Shown here one piece after another: positions 10,331 to 22,615 of a DNA stretch of 64,000 bases; the stretch's first letter is position 1; every line of letters starts with the position of its first letter. The position numbers were made by a program, and so were the translations under genes. The stretch lies in the NCBI GenBank assembly GCA_034509735.1, contig JACGWO010000004.1, positions 21,309,395-21,373,394 on the forward strand. Direction: 5' to 3'. Source of the DNA: Sesamum alatum (Eukaryota; Streptophyta; Magnoliopsida; Lamiales; Pedaliaceae). Under the pieces are notes generated by a model, which did not search any database, was not told the DNA's origin, and saw only the letters and a program-made list of their open reading frames with translations.

Positions 10331-10684
10331 CCAAGCTGATGGTGTAAGATTGGGGAGATAATTGATCTAAGCACGATAACTCGAAACGACGTTGCGAGGT
10401 ATACAAATTTCTTCAAAAGTAGAGAAGTAGATTTTTATAAATGAATATGAGATGATCTTACAAAGGGTTTCACCCCCTATTTATAGTAAATTACACACCG
10501 CCTTCAATCCAACGGTCGAGATTAATCTGTGGGGGTGCTTTGATAATTTTACACTACCCCACTAACCAATAACTACTTTCTACAATAACTACTAATAACT
10601 TCCTTCTATGGCATGAATGTAAATAATCGTACATTTGGGGGTATTTCGGTAATTTTGCTCAGCTAATTTATTTTACTCCATCAA
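10306..10684 (-). mobile_element. Gypsy 5' LTR and primer-binding site (minus strand)
   Basis: On the minus strand, TATAAATAG (10478-10486 on plus) lies within a roughly 345-base block ending near 10337. Just inside is TGGCCGCCGTCTGTGGGAAA (complement of about 10312-10333), resembling the TGGCGCC-GTCTGTGGG primer-binding sites of gypsy elements. This fixes the orientation of the gag remnant. Exact LTR ends are uncertain; no partner LTR is seen to the left. Confidence 0.6.
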
Positions 10685-10956
10685 AAATATATAATTTTAA
10701 ATAACATAAAACTTTATTTTTATAAAATGATATGCATGATATATATGCTTAGATAAATATTTTATTATGTAAAATATAATTGTGATATTGAGCTTCTAAA
10801 TATTTTATATTATATAATTTTTAATAAAAGGACAAAAGTTAAACGTAATTTTTCAAATAAAAGTTTTAAAAAAAGTTCATGGGGAAAATTTGCAATAAAT
10901 ATATTTTAGGTGGGTAAATAAAAAAAAACATTCAGAATATTATTTGCAAAAATCCT
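10685..10956. other. AT-rich spacer between LTR and duplication copy 2
   Basis: No coding or repeat signature recognised; low-complexity A/T with poly(A) runs. Confidence 0.5.
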
Positions 10957-11354
10957 TAACCCTCTTTACCTAATTATACATAAGTTGTTCTCCACTTTAT
11001 TAAATTTTAATTTTCTTGTCATATTAATTCCTATACTAAATTATGAACATGCCACAAATGTTCCATTCAACTTCTTTTATTATTGAAATGTTGTATTAAG
11101 GAGTGGCGTGACATTATATATATCCATTCAAATCATATGTAATATTATCAGTAATTGAATTTTATTAACACTGGAAGTCTGATAATGAAGAAATTACCAC
11201 AGGAATGTTGTACTACTAAAGGAAGTGCTTATATCTGATGCTTTCATAAACAGAGTAAAACTAGCCATGATTTACACTTAAAAATCTTCTGCCTCTAACA
11301 ATTTATGATAATCATATACTATAAAATATAACTACACTTATTATTAAGTAGAAC

Positions 11355-11446
11355 AATAACTCAAGGTGACGGGTTCTTACCCATAATCTTTAGAGTTATA
11401 TGGGGCATCAACTTCAGCAATTAAGCTAGGCTCATAACTTCGTTTT
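11355..11446 (-). repeat. tRNA-derived SINE fragment
   Basis: On the minus strand: GAGCCTAGCTTAATTGCTGA (A-box-like) and GATTATGGGTAAGAACCCG (B-box-like). This parallels the better preserved SINE at 41377-41628, which has GCCTAGTTTAGTTGG and TTATGGGTTCGAACCC in the same spacing. No tail or target duplication seen. Confidence 0.5.
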
Positions 11447-12738
11447 ATTCCTCACGTAAAAATGGTTGAATGTTTAAAGCATATGAGTTTCAGATATTAC
11501 AACCGATGGAAAATTCTTATCAAAACCTGTTGTGATCAAACCAAATCAATCATATAATAATTGTGATACACATGCCATGTTATTGATCTTTTTTTTTTTT
11601 TTGAATTATCACCCCTCACACGATAAGTGTATTACACTTGTCATATAAATTCATTCAGACCAAATTCAATTTGAATTAAAATTTACATGTCCAAAGAAAA
11701 AAAAGATAGCTTCAACATATTGTGAATGGTGATGAAAGGCTAAAAAAAGGGGCCAAGAATGGAATTAGTCAAGGAAATTATTAATTAGTAATTAATTAAT
11801 TGCAACTATATACTTTTCTAGTTAGATAAAAGTTAGAGTTGCCACTTTGGTATCCAATCTCCCCAAGGTTGTCTGTTTTATTACTGTATCCATCTTTAAA
11901 TATTTACCTAATAAAAAGGGAACAGTAAAAGGACAAAAAACAAAACTGTTCAACAAAACAAATTGGAATGCACTTACTCTAATCAGATCATTGTCTACCT
12001 TTATATATATATATATATATTAATAACTAACTGTTATGGTATGTCGTTCCTACGTGTATATGAAATATATATATATATATATATAAATCAACAAATTACA
12101 TTTAAAAAATTAAGAAAGAAAGAAAAAAAAAAAAGAAAACTAACTTTAGGGGTATTATCAGCAAAATCAAAAAATCGATGTAACGGTGTCATAAACCGCC
12201 ATTTGTGAGTGATAAAGGCCTCTCCTTTATATATTAGTATAGATTATAATGTATAATTAATGGTTTAGTTGAACATAGTATGAATTATTCCAAATCAATT
12301 TGTTTTATTTTCCTTTTTTTTTTTTGTAATGATACAAATAGTTAGTGATAAATTATATAGACGATTCCTAAAATTAGATTTAATTACACAAACACCAATT
12401 GTCTGTTGCAATATTATAATTACACTCCTTGAAGCGATGGCGATATAATTTTTCTCTATGGATGTTTGTGTGAGTTTTTAGTCTTAAAGTAGGTGTCTAT
12501 GTAAATTATAATTACAACATCAGGAATGCACCTATAAATTTAAAAAAGGGGTATATGCATAATTAAATTTAATAGATATCAATATAATTTTTCAAAAATC
12601 ATTTGAGTTACAAGAGCAGAAATTGAAGGGACGTCCATGTTACTTAAATTGTGGTGCAATTATTTATTTACAGCATTCACCAGATTTGCGATGAGCTACA
12701 GATACACACCTCAAATATTAATTTAATTATACATCTCT

Positions 12739-12776
<38 letters not shown>

Positions 12777-12929
12777 GACTCTGCAACTTGTACATAAAAA
12801 TTAGGATAAATTACAGCTACATAAAAAAATTTCTACCTCAAAAACAGACATCATGTTTATTGCCTGCATAAATTGTCGAATTTGAGATTCGACCTACTTA
12901 ACTCACTCAACCGAGATTGATTAAAGGAA
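11447..12929. other. AT-rich intergenic sequence with AT microsatellites
   Basis: Holds (TA)n runs at about 12002-12020, 12066-12086 and 12746-12772. Small ORFs here (for example 11963-12208) are AT-repeat encoded and not credible. A weak tRNA-like stretch near 12870-12925 is too degraded to call. Confidence 0.6.
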
Positions 12930-13129
12930 GGAATTCTTTACCAGCAATCTTATAAAAAGCAAAAATATTCAATCTGAAAATTTCAAGAAAATTATCCATC
13001 TATCATCATTAGCACTAAGTACCAAACTCTATTACAATCAAAATTTATGATGAAATCAAGAAACTCATGAATCCTATGTATATATACTAATGGTTCTTAT
13101 AACTTATAATTCTTTCAATTAGCATTTGA

Positions 13130-13786
13130 CTAACGAAATGTTGCAGCAATTTTGTACGAAACAAAGGCGTCAATAGCTGCATATTCGATTTGATCAAAAT
13201 AAAGATTATAAGAATCCCATTTGCTTAGCGTAACCCGCTTTGGCTTTAGCATCTCCTTACCGAGAACTGCCATAGCCATTCTCTTCAATCCCATGCGCAT
13301 GTTCCTACTCACATCCTCTTCGAGCCCCGCTCTAGCCAGGCGTTCATTAAGGTCTGTGACGTTCCGCACCCACAAATCGTATTGATCGTACAGTTTTCTG
13401 ACGTCTTCTTTAACACCAATGCCACAGAATGTGTATTGAGAATCGGCCAAAAATGCGTGGAGAGCGGCTGGAATAAAATCAGTGTGGAGAAGTTGGAAGA
13501 TGAGGCAGTGGTTGCCGACACAGAGTTGAAGAATGGCAACAAGATGGTCCTCACCGCGAGTGAAGCTGGGACGCCACTCGGTGTCGAGACCGACAAAAAG
13601 TTTGCGATCATCACAAGAGCGATTAACATAGCGAACATGAGATATCCATTGACGGACGTGAGCAGCTTTCTTGGCGACGGTGACTTCAATGACGTCGCCG
13701 CAAAAATTGACAGAATAGAAATTTGGAAGAGTACGGCGAGGAGGGATGATTGAGTTTCGTGGGGCTGAGTTAGTGTTGCGATTCAT
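13130..13786 (-). CDS. WRN-like 3'-5' exonuclease, copy with premature stop
   Basis: Duplicate of 4610-5281, 218 residues. All DEDDy residues are kept: D68/E70 in GLDTEW, D128 in GVKEDVRKL, Y202 and D206 in EYAAIDAF. Some 20 substitutions separate the copies. Codon 219, CAG (Gln) in copy 1, is TAG here, removing the last five residues (QSNAN). These lie after the final helix, so activity could survive. The upstream GA tract is shorter. Whether both are expressed cannot be told; the retained catalytic set argues against an old pseudogene. Confidence 0.82.
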   Translation of the reverse strand: MNRNTNSAPRNSIIPPRRTLPNFYSVNFCGDVIEVTVAKKAAHVRQWISHVRYVNRSCDDRKLFVGLDTEWRPSFTRGEDHLVAILQLCVGNHCLIFQLLHTDFIPAALHAFLADSQYTFCGIGVKEDVRKLYDQYDLWVRNVTDLNERLARAGLEEDVSRNMRMGLKRMAMAVLGKEMLKPKRVTLSKWDSYNLYFDQIEYAAIDAFVSYKIAATFR

Positions 13787-14615
13787 GTTTATGGAGAGAA
13801 AGAGAACTCAGTGTTGAAAATTATGTTATTTGTATTGATGTAAAGTTTGTAGGATATGTGTATGTGTATATATATATAGAGAGAGAGAGAGAGAAAGAGA
13901 GAGAAAGAAAGAGGATGGAGAAGGGTACTAGATGTGTACCAGGACTAGGAGACTTAGAGTTAGATTTGCAGTTGAATTAGTTTGTTTAAATGCAGTGATT
14001 AACATAAATTTATACTCCAATCACGTACGAATATTGACAAATATTAATAAATAAATAATATCAATTGTGTATCAAAACAATATTAATAGTAAATTTAAAA
14101 TTGGGTCATTTATAATTATTTAAGTATCCAAGTATTAAAATAATATAGTAAAATATATTAATAAGTTAAAAGAAATTCCTTGTCACTTGGAAGAAGCTTG
14201 CGAAATCTGAATTTCTAATACTGTTCGAATTTCATGGAAACCTAAATTCCTTGGAATTCGGAGTCAGGTTTGTAAACTTGTCTTGAAGATTTTTAGTTTA
14301 GTTGTGCGAATGAAGAGAGCCTTTCTCCAGTCTTTTGTTCTTGCTTTACTCGTGTATTTCTGCTTATGCTCAAACACAGCTTTCGGAATGTCTCATGCGC
14401 ACTTAATTTATTTATTTATTTTTTTGCAATTTTAATTGGGGTAGTGAAGACACAGAAATTCCTCTTCCCAATTTTAGTTGTGGTTTTTAATTTTTGAGAT
14501 TAGTTCATGCTACTGCGCTTGGTCTCCTCTTCAAGTTAGCTGGAGATGCTTTGGGTTGGAATTTAGTTATAATAATTTACTTACTGTAACTAATAATAAC
14601 TCTTCTTGATTTTAG

Positions 14616-15482
14616 TGGGCGGTGGAAGGAAACCTTTCTAGTAGCATGGCAGTGTTGGGCACAGCGAAAACCTTTCTGTTGTTTTCTACTTTGGTGCTAG
14701 ATTTGGGTTTGATAGGTACGGTTGTTTGTAAGTTATGAACTTCATATAATGCCAATAATTTTTTGTTTGTTTTCCCTTTGTAATTATGGAATTTGCTTTT
14801 GATGTTTTGTAAGGCTAACTATTTGCGGAGGAAATTCTTTACTTTATTCTGGAGAGACGACATGACCTTAACCAAATTGAGTTTTAGTCATGTGGTGCCC
14901 ATATTGCTTGTGAATTATTATATCTGTATCTGAATAAATTGAACACTTATTTGAGCAAATTGTTGTTTGTTTTCCCTGTTCCATTTGTCTTTTCAGATAA
15001 GAGTATTTAGGGCAATTGCTTGTGTGACCTGAACTTGCAGTCTTAGTCTTTTAACACGACGAGGACTGCTATATAATGGAGGAGTGCATATGTGGTGTGT
15101 TGCAGTATTCTCTTGTGAGGTGTCATCCTTTAAACAAGGATTTATAAGATATGTTTTAACTTGTAAACATCTACTGAGGTTTGGGTTGCATATAAAATAC
15201 ACTATCTTTTGTAAGGTTTCATTTTGCATGGTAATTTGCAGTGATTGCCTTTGCTGGATGTAAGATGTATATTGTGACTAGATGAAACCTTTTTCCAGCA
15301 TCTCCACTTTGGTTTGAGCTTCGTTTGTCTCGGTATTTGGATGCAGGAAACGCTTATTTAATATGATAAATGATCTCCCTACGATTTTTGAGGTTGTTAC
15401 TGGAGCTGCAAAGAAGCAATTGAAGGATAAATCATCTGTCACAAACCATAGCGGCAGCAAATCCAAGTCAAACTCAAAAATG
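14616..15482 (+). pseudogene. ALFIN-like gene relic (two DUF3594-domain exons)
   Basis: Exon A (about 14616-14715) ends LSVVFYFGARFGFDR, and exon B (15347-15482) reads [24 protein letters not shown] followed by a Ser/Lys-rich linker. This is the N-terminal domain and linker start of ALFIN-like PHD-finger proteins, which read H3K4me3 on chromatin. The splice is clean: GATAG|GTACGG and GCAG|GAAACGC join in frame. However, the first half of exon A is scrambled by indels relative to the family (it should read MQEKDWLSLVAVHSDSWLL-like), there is no upstream N-terminal exon, and no PHD finger exon is found to 17.9 kb. I therefore call it a relic. Confidence 0.72.
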
Positions 15483-17182
15483 GTAAAACGAAACATTCTC
15501 TGTTATAACCTGTGAAGAAATGGAAGTTACCTGTATGTCAATATAAGTTCATCAATTTTTGTATTTGGTTGCTGTATCTACTTATTATGAGTCTAAATGG
15601 GGCCTGAGAATAATACTGAATGTGTTGGGCATATCTGCTTGCTAATGCAGATTTATGTAGTTGGGCAAATCTGCTTTTTTCCATGAGTTCTTTTGTTCTT
15701 TCACTGTGAAACTTTACTATAGTACAAGATACACACTTGAGTTTAATATTGAAGCCCAAGAAAAACAAAATTGTATGATCACTCTTGAAGTTGTTAATGA
15801 ACACTCTCCCAATACCTTTGTATTGCCTAATATTGTATATGGATGGATGAATTTGGATTTGTGAAAGAATTTGGAAAACAGATTTCAAATGGCTCTATAT
15901 CATGAGAATTTGAAGTTCATCGATACTTCATAAAACATAATTCTAAATGAGGGTGGGATGATTTGGAATCCTTTGTAGAATTATCCAAACAATTTCAAAA
16001 GATATTGGCACTAGGGGTTTGAAATTTCTAATTTCAAATCCGTCAATGCAAATGTAGCTTAAGAGAAAAATCCTACAAGTGTTTTCAGACACTCTTTACA
16101 ATTTTGTCCTCGCAAAAGCTCTTTTTGAGCGTGTTCACTTGCTCTTGCATTATGTTTCTCTTTTCACTTAACCTCTCAATTTATAAAAGAATTTGGTAAA
16201 GTTTATCTTTGTTCTATGCTGCGGTATTTTGACTATGCATCGGACTTAAATGCATACACATTACATGACCAATTAATACTAGAACACATTTTCGTTGATT
16301 GTTGAAGAACTCTACCAAAGCATCTGTATAAGGTGAAGAGCAGAAGAAGGAGAAAAATCTTGTTTTGTCAAATCTCTCTTGTGTGCATACTTTTAATTTC
16401 TCCAATATTATTCTTTGTCATCAACTTATTTCTGTGATTCAAAAACTCCTAATGCATTAAACTCTGGACGTTTGCTTTTGCTATGTATTATTAGTCTTAT
16501 CCTAGAATAAGTAAATGAGAAGGCATATCAATTTAAGATAGGGTGGTACTTCCTCAATCAATCAGGGTGCTGGTCAAATTAATTGGTTATGCAATGTACG
16601 TACAATGTGACAACCTAGTCAAAATAGGAGGCGCGGACCATAGAAAAACTTTGCCAAGCTTCTCTATAAATTGAGGGCTAAAGTATGAAGGGAGACCACA
16701 ACTTAGAGAAGCAGTAAGAGAGGAAGTGAGCCCACCTAAAGAGAGCAATTTGTAAGAGAGAAACTATGAAGAGTATATGAAAATACTTGGGGATTTTTCT
16801 TTTGTGCAATACAAAAGGGTTGGAAGAGTACTTGATTAATAACTTTGGAGAGTGTTTGTGTAAGGGTTTCTTTTTTTTAGATATTAAACTCAAGCATGTA
16901 TTTTGTAGTATGGTAAAATTTCCCCTGTAATGGAAGAACGAAACTCTCATGGAAGTAGGTAGATTCACCAAATCAGGCAAATTTGTATGCATATATACAT
17001 GTATATATATATATTTGTCTTGTCTATATTATTCTTGATTTGAGATTATTGGAAGTTTTGAGAACCCTTCACCAAGTTAATGGCAGAAAATAGTACTCGA
17101 CAGAGTAAACTATGCACACTGTTTTGCTAGTTCTGCAAATCTGCTTGTGCCTATGAGAGTTTTTTGTTCTTCCACTATAAGA
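15483..17182. other. Intergenic; repeated segments and an LTR-like block
   Basis: 15640-15830 resembles the sequence flanking the MITE at 17130-17183/17698-17800 (shared CTGCAAATCTGCTT and TCTTGAAGTT/TCTCAAAGTT-type blocks), so it is a local duplication. 16555-17000 has a TATAAATTGAGGGCTA promoter-like motif followed by GAGAGTGTTTGTG and GTAATGGAAGAACG; it looks like a degraded copia-type LTR, but ends and partners are not visible. Confidence 0.35.
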
Positions 17183-17191
17183 TAAATTCAC

Positions 17192-17689
17192 GGGTTAATT
17201 ACATTTAGACCCCATCTGAAAATGCATAATTACACTTTCCCCCAAAGAAGTTTTCAAATTACATTTACACCCCCTCTAAAAATTCTTTGTTTACACCTGA
17301 CCACCAATCGTTAAAGTTTGGGCGGAAAATGTTCATTTCAACAAAAATAATTACATAAATTTTCAATTTTAACTCTCATTTAACATTCTCGTGCAATAAT
17401 TTTGTACTTATAAGGAAAAAATATAATAATATTGGCCTCACTCATACATATATGTTACACTTATCCTCTTATAAGTACAAAAATATACATGAGAATGTTA
17501 AATGATGGGAAAAATTGAAAATTTGTGTAATTATTTTTGTTGACGTGAACATTTTTCGTTCAAACTCTAACGGATGGGGGTCAGGTGTAAACAGAGAATT
17601 TTCGGAGGCGGTGTAAGTGTAATTTCAAAACTTTTTTGGGGAAAAGTGTAATTATACATTCTTAGAGGGGGTGTAAGTGTAATTAACCC
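17192..17689. mobile_element. Mutator-type foldback MITE with perfect 9-base target duplication
   Basis: 498 bases. Ends GGGTTAATTACATTTAGACC and (reverse complement) GGGTTAATTACACTTACACC. The flanking TAAATTCAC at 17183-17191 and 17690-17698 is an exact 9-base duplication, typical of Mutator-like elements. The halves are complementary almost to the centre (for example AACATTCTCGTG versus its inverse near 17395 and 17490). No coding sequence. Confidence 0.9.
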
Positions 17690-18050
17690 TAAATTCACTG
17701 TAGTATAAAATATACGATTGGATTTTATACCAACCTAAAGAAAGGAAACCTTGCATCATCACTCTCAAAGTTACCAAAAGGTACTTTCTCTAACCCCCTT
17801 TAATAGAAAACATCTCTCATACTCATAATTTGTCTCTCACAAATGCTCAGTTGAAATATTTTGCTGGTCCTTATTTCTCTTGTTTTTCAGCTGTACTTCT
17901 ACAAAAAGTTGTCCAAAATATGAGCTACCAACTCTCATATCTCGATGAAAGCGGCTGTAGTGCCCTCCTAACTCTCGGAATGCAGTGAGTCAATGAAGAG
18001 GAAGAAAGGGCAAATGCTACTGTAGGATTTGCTAGATAGTTTTACCAACA

Positions 18051-21000
18051 ATGGCCAGTTCTTCATCACATGTATTGCCAAGTATCAGTGGCAACAGCAA
18101 TGTTGGTATGCAAATGATTAATCTATAAATTGTTTTTAAAGTAATCATCATCTATTAATCGGGCATGTCCATTATTCTTGTTTGTATGCGTGCTGATATA
18201 GGAGAGACCGATCTTAACTGCTACCTGCCCTTGTATAAAGCTGCAATTAGAGGTGATTGGGAGAGTGCTAGTAAATTCTTTGACTCCAATCCGGATGCTG
18301 TCTCAGCCAGGATCACTAAGAATTTGGAGACGGTACTTCATATAGCAGTTGGGAGAAGTGAGGCAAGCAGCTTTGTGGAGAAGTTAGTCGAATTGATGCC
18401 AACTGATGCTCTTTCTTTAAAGAGTAAATTTAGTGAGACGGCCCTACACTATGCTGCCAAATATGGCAATACTAAGGCAGCAAAATTATTAGTGGCCAGA
18501 GATCCTGGTCTACCTCACATTTGGAGTGATACGAACTTGTTACCTCTCCATTTGGCTGCTCTTTTTGGTCACAAGGAAATGGTTCTATTTCTGCTGACTG
18601 TTACAAGGGACAATGAGGAGCCAAATCCATTCGCAGATAAACCTGGCATCACTCTCTTGATTAGTATCGTGCACTCTGCGTTCTATGGTAAGTAGCGATA
18701 CTGAAACTTGCACATGTGGGGCAGAGAACAGTTGCGTCTAAGCTATAGTGACTAAAAGATTGAGCCATTCAATTCCAGTTGGTCAATCTGCACACGAATC
18801 TGTTGCTGTGCTTGCTGTAACATTGATGTCTTTCCTTTGTTTATGCATACTGCTACAGATGTGGCATTGGATCTGGTTCGTAGATATCCTAAGTTGGCTA
18901 TAACAAGATCTCCAGGCAACAATACAGCATTGAGTATCTTAGCTGGAAAGCCTTCTGCATTTCTCAGTGGAAGTTCCTTAAGGTCATGGCAGAAGTTAAT
19001 CTATTCTTGTTAGTTCACTGAACTTTGAACTCCCTAATTTTTGTTTCGATTCCAGAAAGCTTTTCTTATATTTAAGACATACTAATCCTGGTAACATGCA
19101 TGTACCTGAGCATTAAGACAACACCTCATGCTTGCATGAGAATTATTGCTTAATTGATCATCGAATTCGTTCCAAGTTCTTAATAGATTTAAATTATGCC
19201 GGAATTGTACCTGCAGCTCATTTCAATATGGTTACTGATTCCAAATTATATGTGACCACAGAATTTTATCACAACTTTGCTTTAATCAAATAACACAATG
19301 TATAAGCTGTAATGTTCTTCCAAGGTACACTTCTCTCTGTATTGCAATATTCTTTTTGGTACATGAAATGTGTGCATGGGAACTTGCCTTTATCTAGACT
19401 TTGATGATAGCATGCATTCTATGCACCCATCCTTCTTCATGTGACTTGAATCTCCTTCGGTCCATTCTCTTGTATATATATATATGTTTTCCCAGATGGT
19501 ATTAGAAATCTACTCTGCTTAATAGCTTCTTTGAAAGATAAAAATTGTTTCCAGGAAAGTAACTGCTAAACTATTTATAATTGACAGGTATGTACTAAGT
19601 GTAGTTTGGTGCATTTTTTATTATTTTAAACCCCATTTGTTTCAGTTATCATTTTTAAATTTCGTCTGCTGGAATAACCAGAACACAATGTTGTTATTTG
19701 GTTGGCACATTTTCTGATTCACTATACAAGTATTAGCATCTTATGTCTGTTTTATTTTGACTGAAAGCAAAGAGAACCAAGGCAGCCTAACTTAACAGGT
19801 CTGCAGATAAACTAAAATTTTGCCTCAAGTTTGAAAAATGAATCCTAATACCTTTAAAGAGTTACCAAAGCGATGGATCTTTAGTATTTAAAATGACATA
19901 GTGTCTGTTGGCATAAACCGCTTTTTAATTGTCAAGTTTAAAAAAGGGAAGATGATAGTAGGTGATACTGTGCAAATAGCTTTCTCCAGGTAGTGCAGCC
20001 TGCAGCTAGATATCCTATAGTCTGAGGTCTCTTTTGTCTAGCGAAGAACCATTTCTTTCATGAAAGTTAAAGTTAAAGTAGGCGATTTTGAGATCACTTT
20101 TCAAGTATCAAAGTATAACACATTCGAGTGTATGGAGACAACTTAGATGGAAAGTTAAAGACCTATTGTTGATATAATAGGTTTACATTTGCAACTACTC
20201 ATTCAGAAGTCAGTTGCTTTCTTATCTCCAAATGTGTTTTCATCTTTTTAGCTACTAGCCGATCATTTCAATTTCATCTTAGACGATGAATGCGTGCATT
20301 GAGAACTGCATTCTGTATATGCAGGTATTCCTGTGAAGTTGGCTAGGACCTCTCACCTCGGGCGTGGACGTGATATTGAGAACCCATCGGAACAACTTAT
20401 AAAACATATTGACGTATGTTGGCAGGTCCTAATACAAACTTTCAGGAGGACCTATCCCGTATTTGGTAACACAAAGTTCTCCTTTGTAGAAATGAAATGG
20501 CTGCTTAATAGCTAGTAATTCTAAAAAATGACACTTGGCATGCACCTCGTTGGACTGTATAATATTGCAAGTGATCTGCTAATTGCAACACAACATTGGA
20601 ACAATGTGACATCAAGCACTTCTATGTTGTGTTGGTTTGATGCACGGGTTCATTTTTAACAATTTGTGCTTAAAGACTTCACTGTTTTAGATGTGTATAA
20701 GGGTGCCAACTTTGTGTCATGGTATTATATGTGCAACTTTCCAAATTTGTCATATACATTTCAGTGTAACTTATGCAACTACCAGTTTTTGCTGACTGAA
20801 CGAGCTCCTTGGACTCCCATCTGCCTTCACAATCTAGCTTCAACGATTTTGTTTCTGTTGGCAGTGTGGCGAAAGTTGTATACAAGATTCTGGGATGTTA
20901 TTGGAGGAATCGGTACTGTGGAAAGATTTTGCTTTTAGCAAATTAAGATTCATAAAACGTTATGTAATGCACATATTTTATTGCAGTTCCACAGGTTAAG

Positions 21001-22157
21001 CATATACATGATATGAAATTGATGCATTGTCAAGCAATGGAGCTAGTCAAATGCTTATGCTTGGAAGCTTTAAACGTTGATACCGGGAACTCTGCTTCAG
21101 TATTTAAACCAGCAGTCATTTTGGCAGCAACATGTGGACTCTATGAAGTTATAGAAGAAATCCTGAGTTCATTTCCAAGTGCAGTTTGGTGCTTGGACCC
21201 AGAGCACCATGATTTGTTCCAGATAGCAGTTATTAATCGGCGTGAAACTATCTTCAACCTTCTATATGACTTGGAGGAACATGCACATCTGGTAACACAG
21301 AATACTGATAGTCACAACAATAATATATTGCACTTGGCTGGAAAGTTGCCACCTCCACACCGTCTTAGTCTTGTCTCAGGTGCAGCTTTGCAGATGCAGC
21401 GTGAGCTACAGTGGTACAAGGTGACCAATATATTTTACGCGGCTATGCGTCTTTGTTCCTGTATTCTTCATTTACCCCAAATAACACCCAATAATAATAT
21501 CAGGAACCTATTCTCACGCAGGAAGTTGAAAATTTTGTGACACCAAGTTACAAGGGGAAGGAGAACACTGACGGGAAGACACCAGCTATGGTTTTTGCGG
21601 AGGAACACAAGGACTTGATTGTAGAGGCAGAGCAGTGGTTAAAAGATACAGCTAAATCTTGCACATTTGCTGCAACGCTAATTGCTACAGTGGTATTTGC
21701 TGCAGCAATAACCGTGCCAGGTGGTAGCAGCACTGAGAGTGGATCGCCGATCTTCCAGAAGCAAAGATCCTTTGTGGTATTTGCTGTTTCAAATGCAGTG
21801 TCCTTGTTTTCGTCGGTGACTTCTGTCTTGATGTTCTTGTTCATTCTCACTTCTCGCTGTGCTGAAGCAGACTTTTTATACACGCTGCCTAACACATTGA
21901 TCATAGGTCTGGTGAACCTGTTTCTTTCTTTGGCTTCCATGATGGTAGCTTTCAGTTCAGCAATGTACGCTGTTTTTGGGCATAACAGGGCATGGATTCT
22001 TGCTCCACTCACTTTGCTAGCATGTCTGCCGGTCATCCTGTTTCTGTTCGTGCAGTATCCGCTGCTTAAGGATATGATCCGGTCAACGTATGGCCCTGGC
22101 ATCTTTGGAAAGAAACGCAAATCAATTTTCTCAAAATCTGGGAACAGATCAGTTTAG
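18051..22157 (+). CDS. Ankyrin-repeat / PGG-domain membrane protein
   Basis: Seven exons: 18051-18105, 18202-18687, 18859-19008, 20325-about 20417, 20865-20912, 20987-21420, 21522-22157; about 633 residues. Exon 2 has ankyrin repeats (TVLHIAVGRSEA, TALHYAAKYGNTKAAKLLV, LPLHLAALFGHKEM), exon 6 more (NNILHLAGKLPPP). Exon 7 has the PGG domain: KDTAKSCTFAATLIATVVF, then ITVPGG, and about four membrane spans. This is the ACD6/ITN1-like family, membrane proteins linked to defence and stress signalling. Joins keep frame throughout; the donor of exon 4 is weak and is placed by phase only. A paralogue lies tail to tail at 23713-26680. Confidence 0.8.
19009..20324 (+). other. Intron 3 of the ankyrin-PGG gene
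   Basis: 1.3 kb between TATTCTT|GTTAGT and GCAG|GTATTCC. No ORF, RNA gene or transposon end recognised. Confidence 0.6.
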
Positions 22158-22334
22158 CTTCTGTTACAGTTGAAGATATTCTGTCCCAAATTGTGAAAAC
22201 TCATGAGGAATATGTGGAGCAGCAGTTCTCTCTCTGCTGCCTTTTTCTTTTTGTCCTCTGTTTTCTGTTCTTATTTTCCCTTTCAGTTTGTACCAGCACT
22301 ATCGCCTTTCCTAATCAACATGAATCTGCATACA

Positions 22335-22615
22335 GGGATAATTATATTTACACTCCTTGACCTATAATCTATTTACACAAACTATTCCTACTTTTTGTAT
22401 AATTACAAAAACCATCCTTAATAGTCAAAAAATAGGAATAGTTTGTGTAATAATGTCGATACTTTTAAGGGGTGTAAGTGTAATTTTTTTAAAAAATAGG
22501 GGTGGTTTGTGTAAATAATGTTTACATTCTAATGGGTGTATGTGTAATTATTTAAAAAATAAGGGTGATTTGTGTAAATAAATTATAGGTTAGTAGGTGT
22601 AAATATAATTATTCC
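22335..22615. mobile_element. Small foldback MITE downstream of ankyrin gene
   Basis: Roughly 55-base inverted ends: GGGATAATTATATTTACACT and (reverse complement of right end) GGAATAATTATATTTACACC, both continuing into CCTATAAT(C/T)(T)ATTTACACAAA. Related in sequence to 17192-17689 and to the remnant in the intron at 24390-24501. I see no clear target duplication. Confidence 0.65.

Larger units (their letters stand above)
10957..14371. repeat. Tandem segmental duplication, copy 2
   Basis: Counterpart of 3592-5893. It lacks the Harbinger MITE but has extra AT-rich sequence (about 11240-12930), including a SINE-like fragment. Identity is obvious by eye over the exonuclease gene and both flanks; the right border is near TTTACTCGTGTATTTCTGCTTA at about 14340-14371. 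Confidence 0.83.

Noticed and set aside
9554..10347. Plus-strand ORFs of 85-177 codons across the minisatellite
   Set aside because: Leu/Pro/Ser-rich readings of tandem repeats; gag homology and the PBS point to the minus strand.
12860..12930. tRNA-like sequence on the minus strand
   Set aside because: Only a loose A-box and a TCGAATCTC B-box-like string; no cloverleaf and no element ends.
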